Shown here: positions 1 to 10,270 of the stretch, piece after piece | Layout of the letters: each line of letters opens with the position of its first letter | Numbering within the stretch: the first letter of the stretch is position 1 | NCBI GenBank assembly: GCA_024233595.1 | Contig: JACKPK010000004.1 | Span: 106,258-170,257 of the forward strand | Length of the DNA stretch: 64,000 nt | Origin: Deltaproteobacteria bacterium | Lineage (GTDB): Bacteria; UBA10199; JADGCS01 | Direction of reading: 5' to 3' | The notes under the pieces: model-generated | What the model was told of the DNA's origin: nothing | What the model saw: only the letters and a program-made list of their open reading frames with translations | The model's database searches: none | Program-made: the position numbers and the translations under genes

Positions 1-1
1 T

Positions 2-3000
2 CTCGACACATCAGACCTCATTAAAAATCAAAGTTCCACAGCAGCCGCCAATAAAACAGAAAAGAAAAAAGCCGATTTATCTCAGTTGCCGCCCTTTTTA
101 AAACGCATCAAACTCAAAAAAGCAGAAATCCAAAACTTTGTTTGGAAACAAAAGCCCGAGCAAACACTCACTATTAATGCGGTCAGCTTAAAATCGCGCT
201 TCGGTTCCTCGTTTTACTCTAGCCCTTTAGACTTAGACATTCACAACACGCGATTCAGCTCCAAAAAAGTAGATTTGTTTTTAGACAAAGGCACCATCAG
301 CGGTTTCTTTGTTTTTGATTTTTCACAACCACGGATTTTGGATGAATCAAGTTTAGAAATCAAAATGAGCATCGAAGGCTTTTTGTTATCGATCATAAAA
401 AAAATAAAGCCATGGATCACTGACGAAGGCTGGGACCAAGACATGAACCCAACCCTGGCTCGTTTTTTTCCCAATGGCATCCCTGAAGACCGCTCCTACA
501 TGTTTTTAGAGGAAGCTCGCTTGTCCTTAAAAAAAGCCAAAAACCAAATCTCTCTGGAACAACTTCTGGTGAATCTGGGCGGGTCTAAATTAATGGGGCA
601 AGCCAATTGGAATTTGGGATCAAAAAATTTTCAACTCTCTTTAAACACCAAAGACCCCTTGCCTATTTCAAAACTACCTTTGGGCCAAGCCAAAATCCGC
701 AAAGCCTTTGGAGGTTTTCGGGTCGCTTTAACAGCAAAAGGCAAGGTCACAGATTTGCAAAGCAATAACATTAACACAGACATTGCCTTAGCCATGGTCG
801 ATAACCTTGTGACGCCAGAAAAAGGCGACCTCACGGCCGTGATCAAAGGCCAGATTCAAAATTCACGCTTAACAACCGATCAACTCAAAATCTCTTTGGC
901 CGATGGTCTGATTGAAGGCAACGGCAGCATGAATCTGCTCAAAGGACACACAACTGTTTCTTTTAAAGCCAAAGACTTTGATGCCGAAACCATTGTGCGT
1001 TTGTTTTCGACAATACGTGTTCCCGCTAAAGTTGATGGGACAGGAATATTAGAAGGAAAGGTCAATAACCCCACTATTAAAATAAACATGTCCAGCGAAG
1101 ATGCTGGCTACGAGTTTTTGCATTTTGGTCCGGCCGCAGGCACCTTGGTTTTGCAAAACAAAGACCTGATTTTAGATGTGGCCACCTCAAAAAACACAAT
1201 GGGCGAGAGCAAACTCATGCTGAAGTCATACAATGTGTTTTCCCCTTTTGAACAAAAAATGGAACTGAGTTCTTCTTTTGTTGATCTCAAAATCAAAGAG
1301 CTTCTCAATTCAACAAGCATGTCCGGTTTGATTGGTGGTGATTTTAACCTCAAAAGAAAACAAGGTGTGAGTAACGCCAACGGCGCCTTTTTGGCCAAAG
1401 ACTTTTCCTTCTTTGAAGAAAAAATTGGCGACGTGGCATTTGAAGCTTTGATCAAAGACAAGCACGCCGACATCAAAAATTTAAAAATCGATGTCGCTTT
1501 CCCAGAAGAGACTATCACCACCCCACTCGCATTGAGCTTTGATTTTGATGACTACGGTTACCTTGTGCAAGGAACACCGATCAAAGGACTTAAGCTCAAA
1601 GGCAAGTTTTTAAAAGCCAAGCGCGAAGAACTTAAATTAGACATCACCGCCAACAATCTCTCACTAAATGTTTTCTCATCAATCATGCCCATCAAACCCA
1701 TTCGCTCGCAATTTGATGGCCAAATCGCCTTGGACTACAACATCTATGACCCTTGGTTGAGCTCCTTCACCGCTAAAATCAAAGACCTTAGGTTGTTCAC
1801 AAGCGATCTTAACTACGAAGTTTTAAAACCAACAACACTGGTCTACAAAAACCAAACACTGACCTTCAGTCGCTTTGAATTATCATCCGGACAAGGGAAG
1901 TTTCTATTAGATGGCGCTCTAGGAAGAAACGCTAACTCGAATCTAAAAGTAAAAGGCAAAATTGACTTTGCGCCTTTTAACGATGTGAACCCTTTTATTT
2001 CTGAATCCGACACACCCATTGATGTCGATGTGACTTTAAAAGGAGACATTTTAAAACCAGATGTTTTTGGGCACATCGATTTTGACAAAGACACCATTAA
2101 GTTCAGACAAGCTCCGGTAGACTTAGAAGAAATTTCTGGTCGCGTGAACTTTAAAGGCAAACGACTTTCCACCGAAGCCCTTTCGCTGTTTTTTGACGAT
2201 GCACCCACCACAGTTCAAGGGTGGATCGAAACCAATTACGAAATGGTCACTGCGGCCAACTTAAATATAGAAGGCAAAGAAATGCCTTTGCGCCCTATCG
2301 ATGGCATGGTGATGCTCTCTGATGCGAACCTGAGCCTTAAAGGCAGCGGCGGCAACCTGACGTTAAGTGGTCCTGTTAACATTGTTGATGGCGTTTACAC
2401 ACGCAACTTTAGTGTGACCAATTTTGTGATCAAACCCGTGGCGGATCTTTACGAAGAAGAAAGCGACACCTTTGCCGGTTTGCCCTTATCGACTCGTTAC
2501 AATCTACGCATCAAGAACACCGGTGAATTGGCGATTCGCAACAACCTCGCTGATTTAGAAATGAACGCTGACCTGAGTCTTTTTGGCACAATCGATAAAC
2601 CCGATCTTGTCGGCCAATTGGACTTTTTAGGCGGGCAGATTCATGCTTTTGGTTTGGATTTTGATCGCGCCAAAGGCTTTGCTCAGTTTAAAAGAAACAA
2701 AGGTTATGATGCTAACGTGAACCTCACCGCTGTTAAAGAAATTCAAGAATACAACATCACAGCGCAAATCGAAGGACCATCTGATAACTTGCGCTTGCGT
2801 TTGAGTTCATCACCGGCGTTGAGCCACCGTGAAATCTTAGCGGTGATTTTTTACGGCCAAACTCCAGATCAGTTAAACGATGCCGAACGCCGCAATTTCA
2901 CACAAACTGTTGCGATCAGTCAGCTAGCCAGTATTTTATCAGACCCCTTCACCGATTTATCCGGCTTAGATGTTCTAGAAGTCAATAGCCGTCAGCAAAC

Positions 3001-3214
3001 ATCAACGCAAACCGTGCAGCGTTTGTCTGTTGGCAAAAGACTCTCGGACCGTTTTGAAGTTTCGTTCACAACAGACATTGGCATCACCAACCCGGAACGC
3101 GCTTTTGAATTGCGTTACCAAATTTTTGATAATTTTTATTTGATTGCGGCAAAAGACATTGTGGGGCGTAATCGTTATCGCTTTGATGTGAATCTGCGTT
3201 TTTCAACTTACTGA
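2..3214 (+). CDS. tamB: TamB-like translocation/assembly module protein (5' partial)
   Basis: The frame is open to the left edge, so the N-terminus (including any membrane anchor) is outside the window; about 1,070 residues are visible. The product is a long, repetitive, beta-rich protein with alternating short hydrophobic strands typical of the AsmA/TamB bridge fold. The last ~350 residues match the conserved DUF490/TamB C-terminal region, with a glycine-rich layered segment (LQGQLDFLGG-like repeats), an EIQEYNITAQIEGPSDN-like stretch and an ALSHREILAVIFYG segment. The protein ends in an aromatic outer-membrane-like sequence (RFDVNLRFSTY). TamB proteins span the periplasm, work with an Omp85 partner, and are implicated in autotransporter assembly and phospholipid transport. 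The Omp85-family gene 1.8 kb downstream supports this. The stop codon abuts the stop of the convergent kinase gene with no spacer. Confidence 0.88.
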   Translation, partial: LDTSDLIKNQSSTAAANKTEKKKADLSQLPPFLKRIKLKKAEIQNFVWKQKPEQTLTINAVSLKSRFGSSFYSSPLDLDIHNTRFSSKKVDLFLDKGTISGFFVFDFSQPRILDESSLEIKMSIEGFLLSIIKKIKPWITDEGWDQDMNPTLARFFPNGIPEDRSYMFLEEARLSLKKAKNQISLEQLLVNLGGSKLMGQANWNLGSKNFQLSLNTKDPLPISKLPLGQAKIRKAFGGFRVALTAKGKVTDLQSNNINTDIALAMVDNLVTPEKGDLTAVIKGQIQNSRLTTDQLKISLADGLIEGNGSMNLLKGHTTVSFKAKDFDAETIVRLFSTIRVPAKVDGTGILEGKVNNPTIKINMSSEDAGYEFLHFGPAAGTLVLQNKDLILDVATSKNTMGESKLMLKSYNVFSPFEQKMELSSSFVDLKIKELLNSTSMSGLIGGDFNLKRKQGVSNANGAFLAKDFSFFEEKIGDVAFEALIKDKHADIKNLKIDVAFPEETITTPLALSFDFDDYGYLVQGTPIKGLKLKGKFLKAKREELKLDITANNLSLNVFSSIMPIKPIRSQFDGQIALDYNIYDPWLSSFTAKIKDLRLFTSDLNYEVLKPTTLVYKNQTLTFSRFELSSGQGKFLLDGALGRNANSNLKVKGKIDFAPFNDVNPFISESDTPIDVDVTLKGDILKPDVFGHIDFDKDTIKFRQAPVDLEEISGRVNFKGKRLSTEALSLFFDDAPTTVQGWIETNYEMVTAANLNIEGKEMPLRPIDGMVMLSDANLSLKGSGGNLTLSGPVNIVDGVYTRNFSVTNFVIKPVADLYEEESDTFAGLPLSTRYNLRIKNTGELAIRNNLADLEMNADLSLFGTIDKPDLVGQLDFLGGQIHAFGLDFDRAKGFAQFKRNKGYDANVNLTAVKEIQEYNITAQIEGPSDNLRLRLSSSPALSHREILAVIFYGQTPDQLNDAERRNFTQTVAISQLASILSDPFTDLSGLDVLEVNSRQQTSTQTVQRLSVGKRLSDRFEVSFTTDIGITNPERAFELRYQIFDNFYLIAAKDIVGRNRYRFDVNLRFSTY

Positions 3215-4960
3215 CTAAGCACTGGGTTGTGGCAATTCTTTTTCTTCGCTCACTTCTGGTGTTGGAGCTTCTGCCGCAGCGGTGGTTTCTTCTGCAGGCT
3301 CTTCTTCTGAAGCGGATTGTTCCTCGCCTGCTTCAGCTTCACTGAGCTCCTGAGGCATTTCATCAACAACCTCAGTCACATCATCAACCCGATCGCTTTG
3401 ACCTTCTGGCTGCGCTAGCGCCGCAGCTTCTTTGGCTTTTTGTTGATCAATAAAATCACTCATGGTTCCGGTAAAGGCAGGAAGGAACACATGGAAGACC
3501 GCGCCATTGGACACGCTGGATTCAACAACAATTTTTCCGCCAAGCTGACGTAAACCTTCGCGCACCATGGCCAAACCAAGACCCATGGTTTTGATTTCAT
3601 CTGACTTGGTTGTGAAGAACGGCTCAAAAATATCTTCTTTGGATTCATCGGGTATGCCTCTGCCTGTGTCTGAAATCACAAGCCAAACATACTGACCTTC
3701 GCGCAACATGCCCGTAAGATTTGATCCTTTGCCCACCGTGATGTTGCGCCCTTTGACACTAAACTCGCCACCATCCGGCATGGCTTCAAACGCATTGCGC
3801 GCCATATTGATGAGCATGTTCAAAAGAAAAGTCTTGGTGCCCACAACACCCCACAAACCTGGTGGTAATTTTTGTTGCAAAGTGATTCCCTTAGGAGCCA
3901 AACGCTCAATGAGCAAAAAGCCTTCCGCAATGACCTGATCCAAAACCACTTTGGTGGTTTTTTCGATGGTCAGTGGGTCAGGATAAGAAATGAGTTGTTC
4001 ACAAACTTTTTTACCCTGCAAAGATGTTTTGTAAATCTCTTGATGATTCTCTTGCACTTCCTCAGCAGAGAGACTGCCTGTCATGAGCATTTGTAAAAAA
4101 CCCAAAATCACATCCAAGCGACCTTTTAAATCGCGAGCCACTTGCTTAGAGACCAAATCAAGATGAGCCGTACGATGCTGACGAATGATGTAGTTCTGCG
4201 CCTTAGAAAGGTCTTTGACCATTTTGTTAAAGACACGAATCATTTTACCCATCTCATCACTTTGATTTTCTTCAAGCTGCACTTCTAAATGCCCTTCAGA
4301 CGCTTCGCGAATGCCTTTGTGCAAGGCCTTCAGTGGTTTTGTGATGGAATTGATAAACCAAACAATAAAAATCAGAGTGAAGATTGCCACGACGGTCATG
4401 GCGGATAAAACCGAGGTCAGCATTTTGGCAGCCACCTCTTCGTTTTCGCGGATCAAGATTTTATTTTTTTCCGAGAAATCAGTGTAAAGCGTAATTGTTT
4501 TTTGCGTGAGGGTTTCGATCACCTCTTCAGCTTCTTTTGTGGTGCGCAATCGCAGCTGCATGGCCTGCTCTTGGTCATTCATTGTGTAGGTTTTGCGCAC
4601 AGCACGATTGAGTTCCAATAAACCTTTGTAATAGTTTTCGATCTCGACAGCTAAAATTTTAAACTCTTTGTCGATCTTGCCCTTTTTCAAAACACCAATG
4701 GTTTTTTCGATGTCTTCTTTATTAAGATCCAAAAAAGTCACAACGGTTTGGTTGCCCGAAAAATAAAAACGATGCACCATCGCCACGTTCGAGATTTGGT
4801 AACGCAACTTCGCGACCTCTTCTAGGTAACGTGATTTGATAAAGTAGTTAATATTGGTATTGTTAACGTGTTTCACAAGCCAATAGGTGGACATCATGCC
4901 CACCACTGTCGACATAAAAACAAAACCAAAAGCCAGAATGAGTTTTTTCTTTAAAGTCAT
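3215..4960 (-). CDS. Membrane histidine-kinase-like protein lacking the phospho-acceptor His
   Basis: 581 residues. TM1 spans ~8-28, a periplasmic helical sensor region follows, TM2 spans ~183-205, and a HAMP segment follows at ~205-258. A dimerisation-helix-like region covers ~262-325, and a HATPase_c domain ~340-495 carries an N-box (N389), a G1 box DTGRGI (~431), an F-box EPFFTTK and a G2 box GLGLAM (~460). At the H-box, where the family has AHEI(N/R)NPL, this protein reads ARDLKGRL: the His is Arg276 and the N-P pair is also lost. The ATP lid is intact, so ATP binding is plausible but canonical autophosphorylation is not. A low-complexity Glu/Ala-rich tail (~520-581) is appended. No response regulator gene is adjacent. 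It is divergent from the bamA-like gene. Confidence 0.85.
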   Translation of the reverse strand: MTLKKKLILAFGFVFMSTVVGMMSTYWLVKHVNNTNINYFIKSRYLEEVAKLRYQISNVAMVHRFYFSGNQTVVTFLDLNKEDIEKTIGVLKKGKIDKEFKILAVEIENYYKGLLELNRAVRKTYTMNDQEQAMQLRLRTTKEAEEVIETLTQKTITLYTDFSEKNKILIRENEEVAAKMLTSVLSAMTVVAIFTLIFIVWFINSITKPLKALHKGIREASEGHLEVQLEENQSDEMGKMIRVFNKMVKDLSKAQNYIIRQHRTAHLDLVSKQVARDLKGRLDVILGFLQMLMTGSLSAEEVQENHQEIYKTSLQGKKVCEQLISYPDPLTIEKTTKVVLDQVIAEGFLLIERLAPKGITLQQKLPPGLWGVVGTKTFLLNMLINMARNAFEAMPDGGEFSVKGRNITVGKGSNLTGMLREGQYVWLVISDTGRGIPDESKEDIFEPFFTTKSDEIKTMGLGLAMVREGLRQLGGKIVVESSVSNGAVFHVFLPAFTGTMSDFIDQQKAKEAAALAQPEGQSDRVDDVTEVVDEMPQELSEAEAGEEQSASEEEPAEETTAAAEAPTPEVSEEKELPQPSA

Positions 4961-5041
4961 GCGCTCAACCAGTTATTCAAATCTTTATTTTGCCGATTAA
5001 ATCAACGGATGACAATTGATTAATAAAAATTTAACGAGAAC

Positions 5042-7810
5042 ATGGAGTTAGGATTGACTGTCAGAATCTCGAAAACGCCCCCGCCAAGCCCTGTTTTCCG
5101 CCTCAAAAAAACACAACTATTTGTTTTTATTATATTTATTTTAATATTTCCCATTGCAACCCAACCCGCTCTGAGCAACGACGAAATTCTGCTGCGTGAG
5201 ATTCACATCACAACCCCGCAAAACGAATTTGATACCAAAACTTGGGACAATCTTTTTCCATTTAAAAAAGGTGATCGAGTCAGCAAACAAAAACTCGAAG
5301 ATCGCATCAGCGCCATCAATCAACTCAATCTTTTTCAAACAATTGAATACCAACTCAAAGAGCTTGGGAAAAACACATACGAACTAGACGTAAAAATAGA
5401 CCAAGCGCCTAAAGTTCGCGACATCAACGTCAAAGGCAACTATCCCTTTTTAGCAAAAGACATCCGACGTTTGGTGTCGATTCAATCCGGCGATGTTTTT
5501 GAAAAAAGCGAACTCAGAAAATCTGAAACCATCATCACCGAGTACTTAGAAAAACACGGCTTTTACGGCTCCACAGTGTCTATTTCTAAAAGAAAACAAT
5601 CAGACAAAGGTTACGTTGATCTATTAGTCGATCTCGACAAAGGCAAAACTTATCGCGTTGGCGAAATCACTGTTAAAGGAAATCACTTTCTCAAAACAAA
5701 TCGCATCAAAAATAAAATCTCTCGCTTTGGTAGATTTCGTATCGAACGTTTCAAAAAAGACATCAAAAAAATAAAAGAACTCTACCGTAAAAAAGGCTTT
5801 ATCAAAGCGCGGGTCAAAACCGAAGATTTAGCCTACAATAGCAAAACCGAAAAAGTCGGCATCAGCATCCAAGTCCGAGAAAACCGCAAGCTCACCTTGT
5901 TCTTAAGCGGAGAAAGTCGCTTCTCGTTATCGCGCTTAAAACCCGTGATGGGCCTAGAAAAGCGTCGTTCATACGATCGTGTTGCCATTGCCAACGCAAA
6001 AAACAGACTCAAACGCTTTTACCAACTCAAAGGTTACCCCAACGCGCAGATCAAATCCAAAATAGAAAAACCAGATGATCATCAAGTGCATGTTTATTTA
6101 GAGATCAATGCTGGAAAACGTGTTTTGCTCAAAGACATTCAATTTGATGGCAATGACGAAATCGGCAAACAAAAGCTACAAAAGAACATCGACTCTGTTG
6201 AGTCGGGGTTATTTTCGAACGAGCCTTTTAATCAACGCCAACTCATCAAAGACCAACTTAAATTAGCGGCCTATTACAAAGGCCAAGGTTTTTTTGATTC
6301 CGAAATCAAAACGCCTGAGGTCGAAAAAAATCATTTTGGAGATCAGGTCACTGTTTCTTTCCCAATTTCCGAAGGGCAACAGTACAGCATTGGCTCCATC
6401 ACACTTGCTTCAGAAGACAAACTCGATACTGAGAAATTACTCAAAGTCAGCAAATTAAAAACCAAAGACGATTACAAAGCCGAAGACATTCAGGAAGCCA
6501 CTTTAAAATTAAAAGAACACTTTGAAAAACAAGGACACGCCTACGTCGAGATCAAAAACGAAAACATTGTGAACCGTGAACAAAAAACCGTGTCTGTGAT
6601 TTTTCACATTCAAAAAGGACCCATTGTCCGTGTTCGCAAAATCCTTCTCAAAGGCAATTTCCAAACCAAATCAAAAATCATCCGACGCCATCTTAAACTC
6701 AAAGAAGGCGAGCTTTTTGTTTTTCAAGACATGCTAGACGGGCAACTCAACTTAAGACGCTTGGGTGTTTTTAGCTCAGTACGCGCCACACCTTTGGGAT
6801 TTGATCAAAGGCAAACCGAGTTGGATGTTTTAGTCAGTGTGATTGAACGTAAACCAGTTGTGGTCGAACTATCCGCAGGCTTTGACAGTCGCAACCTAGC
6901 TACCGGCGAATTGAATTTCACAAAGTATAATTTGTTTGGATCAGCACGACAGCTATCAACGCGCGTCATTGGTGGTTTGCAATACAGCCGCGCTGAGCTT
7001 ACTTTTTACTCGCCGCGTATTTTTGGCGCCAGTTGGAACTTAGCCAATCAGTATTTTGGCCAATACGAAAACACCACCAACTTTAACGCCTACAGCTATG
7101 GCGGATTTATCAACACGCTCAAAAACTTTGGTCCGCATTGGACATTTGGATTCAAAGAGCAAATCACACGCACTGAAGTTTTAGAAAGTGAATCAAACGT
7201 AGCCGCTCTTGGTAACGCCTTATTTGACAACACTTTTAACGAATTTCAAGTCAGCTTGATTTTTGATGCGCGCGATAACTTTTCTGACCCACAAAAAGGG
7301 GTTTACATTTTAGCGCGTAACGAATGGAACACCGACCTCTCTGACGTCACCAATAACTTTAACACAGTCGAGCTCAACGCAAGCCACTACCTAGGCTTTT
7401 TAAAACGCTTCACGTTAGTGAACACCTTACGCTATGGCCACACCTTTGGCCTGGGAACAACACCGCGTATTCCCGTTAACAAATTATTTTTCTTAGGTGG
7501 CTCAGACACTTTGCGAGGTTTTACGGAAGATGGCGTGAACCCTTCTGGTGGTACGGTGCAATTGATCTACAATGGCGAATTGCAGTTTGCTTTTACCGAG
7601 TCAGTCAAGGTGGCCGGTTTTTTTGATGCCGGAGTTTTGCAAAATGACATCCAAGCGATTCAAAAAAGTGATGTCCGCGAATCAGCCGGCATGGGCTTGC
7701 GCTACTTCACCCCCATTGGCCCCCTGCGCTTGGATTGGGGATTTATTCTCGATAGAAAATCCGGCGAGCCACAAAGCCGCCTGCACTTTTCCTTTGGTTA
7801 TTTTTTCTAA
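5042..7810 (+). CDS. bamA: Omp85-family outer membrane assembly protein (BamA/TamA type) with seven POTRA domains
   Basis: 922 residues. The signal segment is hydrophobic at ~25-42. Seven consecutive POTRA-like repeats can be delimited at about 49-122, 123-200, 202-281, 282-357, 358-445, 446-525 and 526-603, each with the recurring pattern of I.V.G, a helix pair ending in (K)GF/Y, and a V.I.V strand. A C-terminal 16-strand barrel region (~605-922) contains the L6 motif LGGSDTLRGF near 820 and ends in a terminal Phe (SFGYFF), the usual beta-signal. Omp85 proteins insert beta-barrels into the outer membrane. Five POTRAs is usual for BamA and three for TamA, so assignment between the two is open; proximity to tamB could argue for a TamA-like role. 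The ATG start has only a weak upstream GAG. Confidence 0.9.
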   Translation: MELGLTVRISKTPPPSPVFRLKKTQLFVFIIFILIFPIATQPALSNDEILLREIHITTPQNEFDTKTWDNLFPFKKGDRVSKQKLEDRISAINQLNLFQTIEYQLKELGKNTYELDVKIDQAPKVRDINVKGNYPFLAKDIRRLVSIQSGDVFEKSELRKSETIITEYLEKHGFYGSTVSISKRKQSDKGYVDLLVDLDKGKTYRVGEITVKGNHFLKTNRIKNKISRFGRFRIERFKKDIKKIKELYRKKGFIKARVKTEDLAYNSKTEKVGISIQVRENRKLTLFLSGESRFSLSRLKPVMGLEKRRSYDRVAIANAKNRLKRFYQLKGYPNAQIKSKIEKPDDHQVHVYLEINAGKRVLLKDIQFDGNDEIGKQKLQKNIDSVESGLFSNEPFNQRQLIKDQLKLAAYYKGQGFFDSEIKTPEVEKNHFGDQVTVSFPISEGQQYSIGSITLASEDKLDTEKLLKVSKLKTKDDYKAEDIQEATLKLKEHFEKQGHAYVEIKNENIVNREQKTVSVIFHIQKGPIVRVRKILLKGNFQTKSKIIRRHLKLKEGELFVFQDMLDGQLNLRRLGVFSSVRATPLGFDQRQTELDVLVSVIERKPVVVELSAGFDSRNLATGELNFTKYNLFGSARQLSTRVIGGLQYSRAELTFYSPRIFGASWNLANQYFGQYENTTNFNAYSYGGFINTLKNFGPHWTFGFKEQITRTEVLESESNVAALGNALFDNTFNEFQVSLIFDARDNFSDPQKGVYILARNEWNTDLSDVTNNFNTVELNASHYLGFLKRFTLVNTLRYGHTFGLGTTPRIPVNKLFFLGGSDTLRGFTEDGVNPSGGTVQLIYNGELQFAFTESVKVAGFFDAGVLQNDIQAIQKSDVRESAGMGLRYFTPIGPLRLDWGFILDRKSGEPQSRLHFSFGYFF

Positions 7811-7924
7811 AAAAAGCTTATCTTATCTATAGTTAACCATCTCGAGTTTACTTGCTTCAGCCCAAAGCTTTCGCTATGCCATGGCTTCGGCAAAATCATT
7901 TTTTTGCTGAAAGCGAGACCAAAC

Positions 7925-10270
7925 ATGAACCATCATCAACTGATCAGCCTGGCTATTTTTTTGCCATTTGTGGTGGCTCCTATTTTATTTTTCTCGTCTC
8001 GCCTGCATCACCGCGCCGCTTACCCAGCTTTGCTTGTGGCCTTGCTTTCTTTGTTGTCTGTGTTTCAACTTTACCAACACGCTCCCAGCGAGCCTTTGGT
8101 TTTTGCCACGCCTTGGATCCCCGACCTGCAATTGAATTTTTCTTTTCTGATCGATGGCCTTTCACTCTTTTATGGTTTTGTTGTCTCAGGCATGGGGCTC
8201 TTGGTCATACTTTACGCACGATTTTACCTTGGTGAAACTTACGGGTTTCAAAGTCGCTTTTACGCTTACCTGCTCTTTTTTATGGGGGCCATGCTCGGCA
8301 CTGTGTTTTCTAACAACGCCATGTTGCTCTTCGTGTTTTGGGAATTAACCGGCATTGCGTCTTTCTTTTTAATTGGATTTTCTCACAACAAAGAAAACAG
8401 CCGCATTGGCGCACGCATGGCTTTGATCACCACAGGCATTGGCGGCCTTGCCATGTTAATGGGGATCATTGTTCTTTCGCACCAAACCGGCACAAGCTCT
8501 TTGAGTGCTCTCATTCAAGAAGCCAGCAAAGGATCCTTGCAAGGGGCTTGGGTGCACGCGGTGATCATCCTGCTTTTACTGGGCGCCTTTAGCAAATCCG
8601 CCCAGTTTCCGTTTCACTACTGGCTCCCCAATGCCATGGCCGCGCCCACTCCAGTAAGTGCCTACCTGCATTCTGCCACCATGGTGAAGCTCGGCCTATT
8701 CCTGGTCGCGCGTTTTCATCCTATATTAAGCGATACCTCTCTCTGGTTTTTTATTTTGGTGAGCATTGGTTTTTTCACCATGTTGCTTGGCAGCGTGTTT
8801 GCTTTTTTATCACACGACCTCAAAGCTGTGCTTGCTTACTCGACCGTAAGCCAACTCGGTTTCATCATGGGTCATTACGGACTGCAAAGCAAAGGCCTTG
8901 TCGGTTTCGATTTTTTTCATGTGAGCAACCATGTGTTTTACAAAGGCCTCTTATTTATGGTGGCCGGCATCATTGATCACGCCGCCGGCACGCGTGACTT
9001 ACGACAATTGGGGGGGCTCAAAAAACAAATGCCTTTAACAAGCATCATCTGTGCCATTGGCTTGCTCGGCATGACAGCCTTTCCTGGCACCACAGGTTTT
9101 ATCAGCAAAGAACTCATGCTGGAACACCTGGTGCACGGTCTGGGTTCGACGCATAGCGCGTTCTACACTTACGCTTTGATCTGTGTGGGGTTATCGGCAA
9201 GCTTCATGGTGGCCTTTTCTCTTCGGATTTTTTGCAACACCTTCTTGGGCGCCGAAAAAAACTTTGAGCATTTTCACAAGCCTTCTTTCTTATTTAATTT
9301 AAGTCCGCTTGTGTTGTCTGTGCCACTGGTTGTCTTTGGTTTTTTCCCACAAAGCTTCCAAAACATTTTGACCACACTCCATGTCAATTTAATGCACCAA
9401 ACAACGCTGCCAGCCTTGGCTGTGTTTCATGGTTTCACTTGGCCTTTGGGAATCAGCATCATGGCCTTTGCTTTGGGCTTTGTTCTTTACAAGCTGGCGC
9501 AAGGCAATGCTTGGCAATTTGCGCGTATCCCCAATATTTTGCGCTTTGATCATTTCTTTAATTTCAAACACGATGCCGTGATTACCAACGCAAAAAAAAT
9601 CACCCACGTGCTGCGTTCTGACACACCCAAAGATTACCTCTTTGTCATCACGGGTTTTGTTTCGCTTTGTCTTATTCTTTTGCTCTGCCAATCCTCGGTT
9701 TGGTCAAGCTTTGTGCATTCTGATTTTAGTCTTTTCATTGAACAACCCCTTGGTTTGCTGGCCTTGATCTTAGTCGGCCTGGGTGTGTTTGGCACATTAA
9801 AAAGCCGCAACATGATTTACAAACTCATCTCTTTGTCTATCGCTGGTTTTCTGATCACCTTCTTTTTTGTTTTGTACAAAGCACCCGACTTGGCGCTCAC
9901 TCAAATCCTCATCGAAGTGGTGTCACTGGTCTTGGTTTTACTTCTGTTCACAAAACTCCCCACATCCGAAATGATCGACAGCAAAAAATTCGAGTGGGGT
10001 TTACGAAAAATCATTCAGATCAGTCTTTCTGTTCTTGTTGGTGTTGTGGTTTTCTTTTTGGTCTTGCTCGGCGTTAACTTTGCCACACCCGATAAAATGG
10101 GATCCTATTTTACAGACAACACACTTGCTCTTGCCGAGGGCGCCAACGCCGTGAACACTGTGTTGGTTGATTTTCGTGGCTACGACACCATGGGTGAAAT
10201 TTCTGTTTTGGTCATCGCGATGATTGGCATCCTGGCTCTGCTCATGAGCAAACAGGAGGTGAAAGAATGA
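7925..10270 (+). CDS. mnhA: Mrp-type Na+/H+ antiporter subunit A
   Basis: 781 residues from the ATG at 7925; a TTG seven codons upstream is also possible, but the ATG gives a membrane-start N-terminus. It is a polytopic membrane protein homologous to NuoL. The proton-channel segment includes APTPVSAYLHSATMVK (~240), and further helices run to ~500. The C-terminal part carries the DUF4040/MbhD-like helices (APDLALTQILIEVVSLVLVL, ~655) and an MbhE-like end, the composition expected of full-length MrpA. Together with B-G it forms a hetero-oligomeric secondary antiporter for Na+ and pH homeostasis in the inner membrane. It overlaps mnhB by ATGA. The 115-bp leader shows no recognisable riboswitch. 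Confidence 0.96.
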   Translation: MNHHQLISLAIFLPFVVAPILFFSSRLHHRAAYPALLVALLSLLSVFQLYQHAPSEPLVFATPWIPDLQLNFSFLIDGLSLFYGFVVSGMGLLVILYARFYLGETYGFQSRFYAYLLFFMGAMLGTVFSNNAMLLFVFWELTGIASFFLIGFSHNKENSRIGARMALITTGIGGLAMLMGIIVLSHQTGTSSLSALIQEASKGSLQGAWVHAVIILLLLGAFSKSAQFPFHYWLPNAMAAPTPVSAYLHSATMVKLGLFLVARFHPILSDTSLWFFILVSIGFFTMLLGSVFAFLSHDLKAVLAYSTVSQLGFIMGHYGLQSKGLVGFDFFHVSNHVFYKGLLFMVAGIIDHAAGTRDLRQLGGLKKQMPLTSIICAIGLLGMTAFPGTTGFISKELMLEHLVHGLGSTHSAFYTYALICVGLSASFMVAFSLRIFCNTFLGAEKNFEHFHKPSFLFNLSPLVLSVPLVVFGFFPQSFQNILTTLHVNLMHQTTLPALAVFHGFTWPLGISIMAFALGFVLYKLAQGNAWQFARIPNILRFDHFFNFKHDAVITNAKKITHVLRSDTPKDYLFVITGFVSLCLILLLCQSSVWSSFVHSDFSLFIEQPLGLLALILVGLGVFGTLKSRNMIYKLISLSIAGFLITFFFVLYKAPDLALTQILIEVVSLVLVLLLFTKLPTSEMIDSKKFEWGLRKIIQISLSVLVGVVVFFLVLLGVNFATPDKMGSYFTDNTLALAEGANAVNTVLVDFRGYDTMGEISVLVIAMIGILALLMSKQEVKE

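Noticed and set aside
7811..7924. Possible sodium-type riboswitch before mnhA
   Set aside because: Only small overlapping hairpins are visible; no match to a riboswitch consensus by eye.
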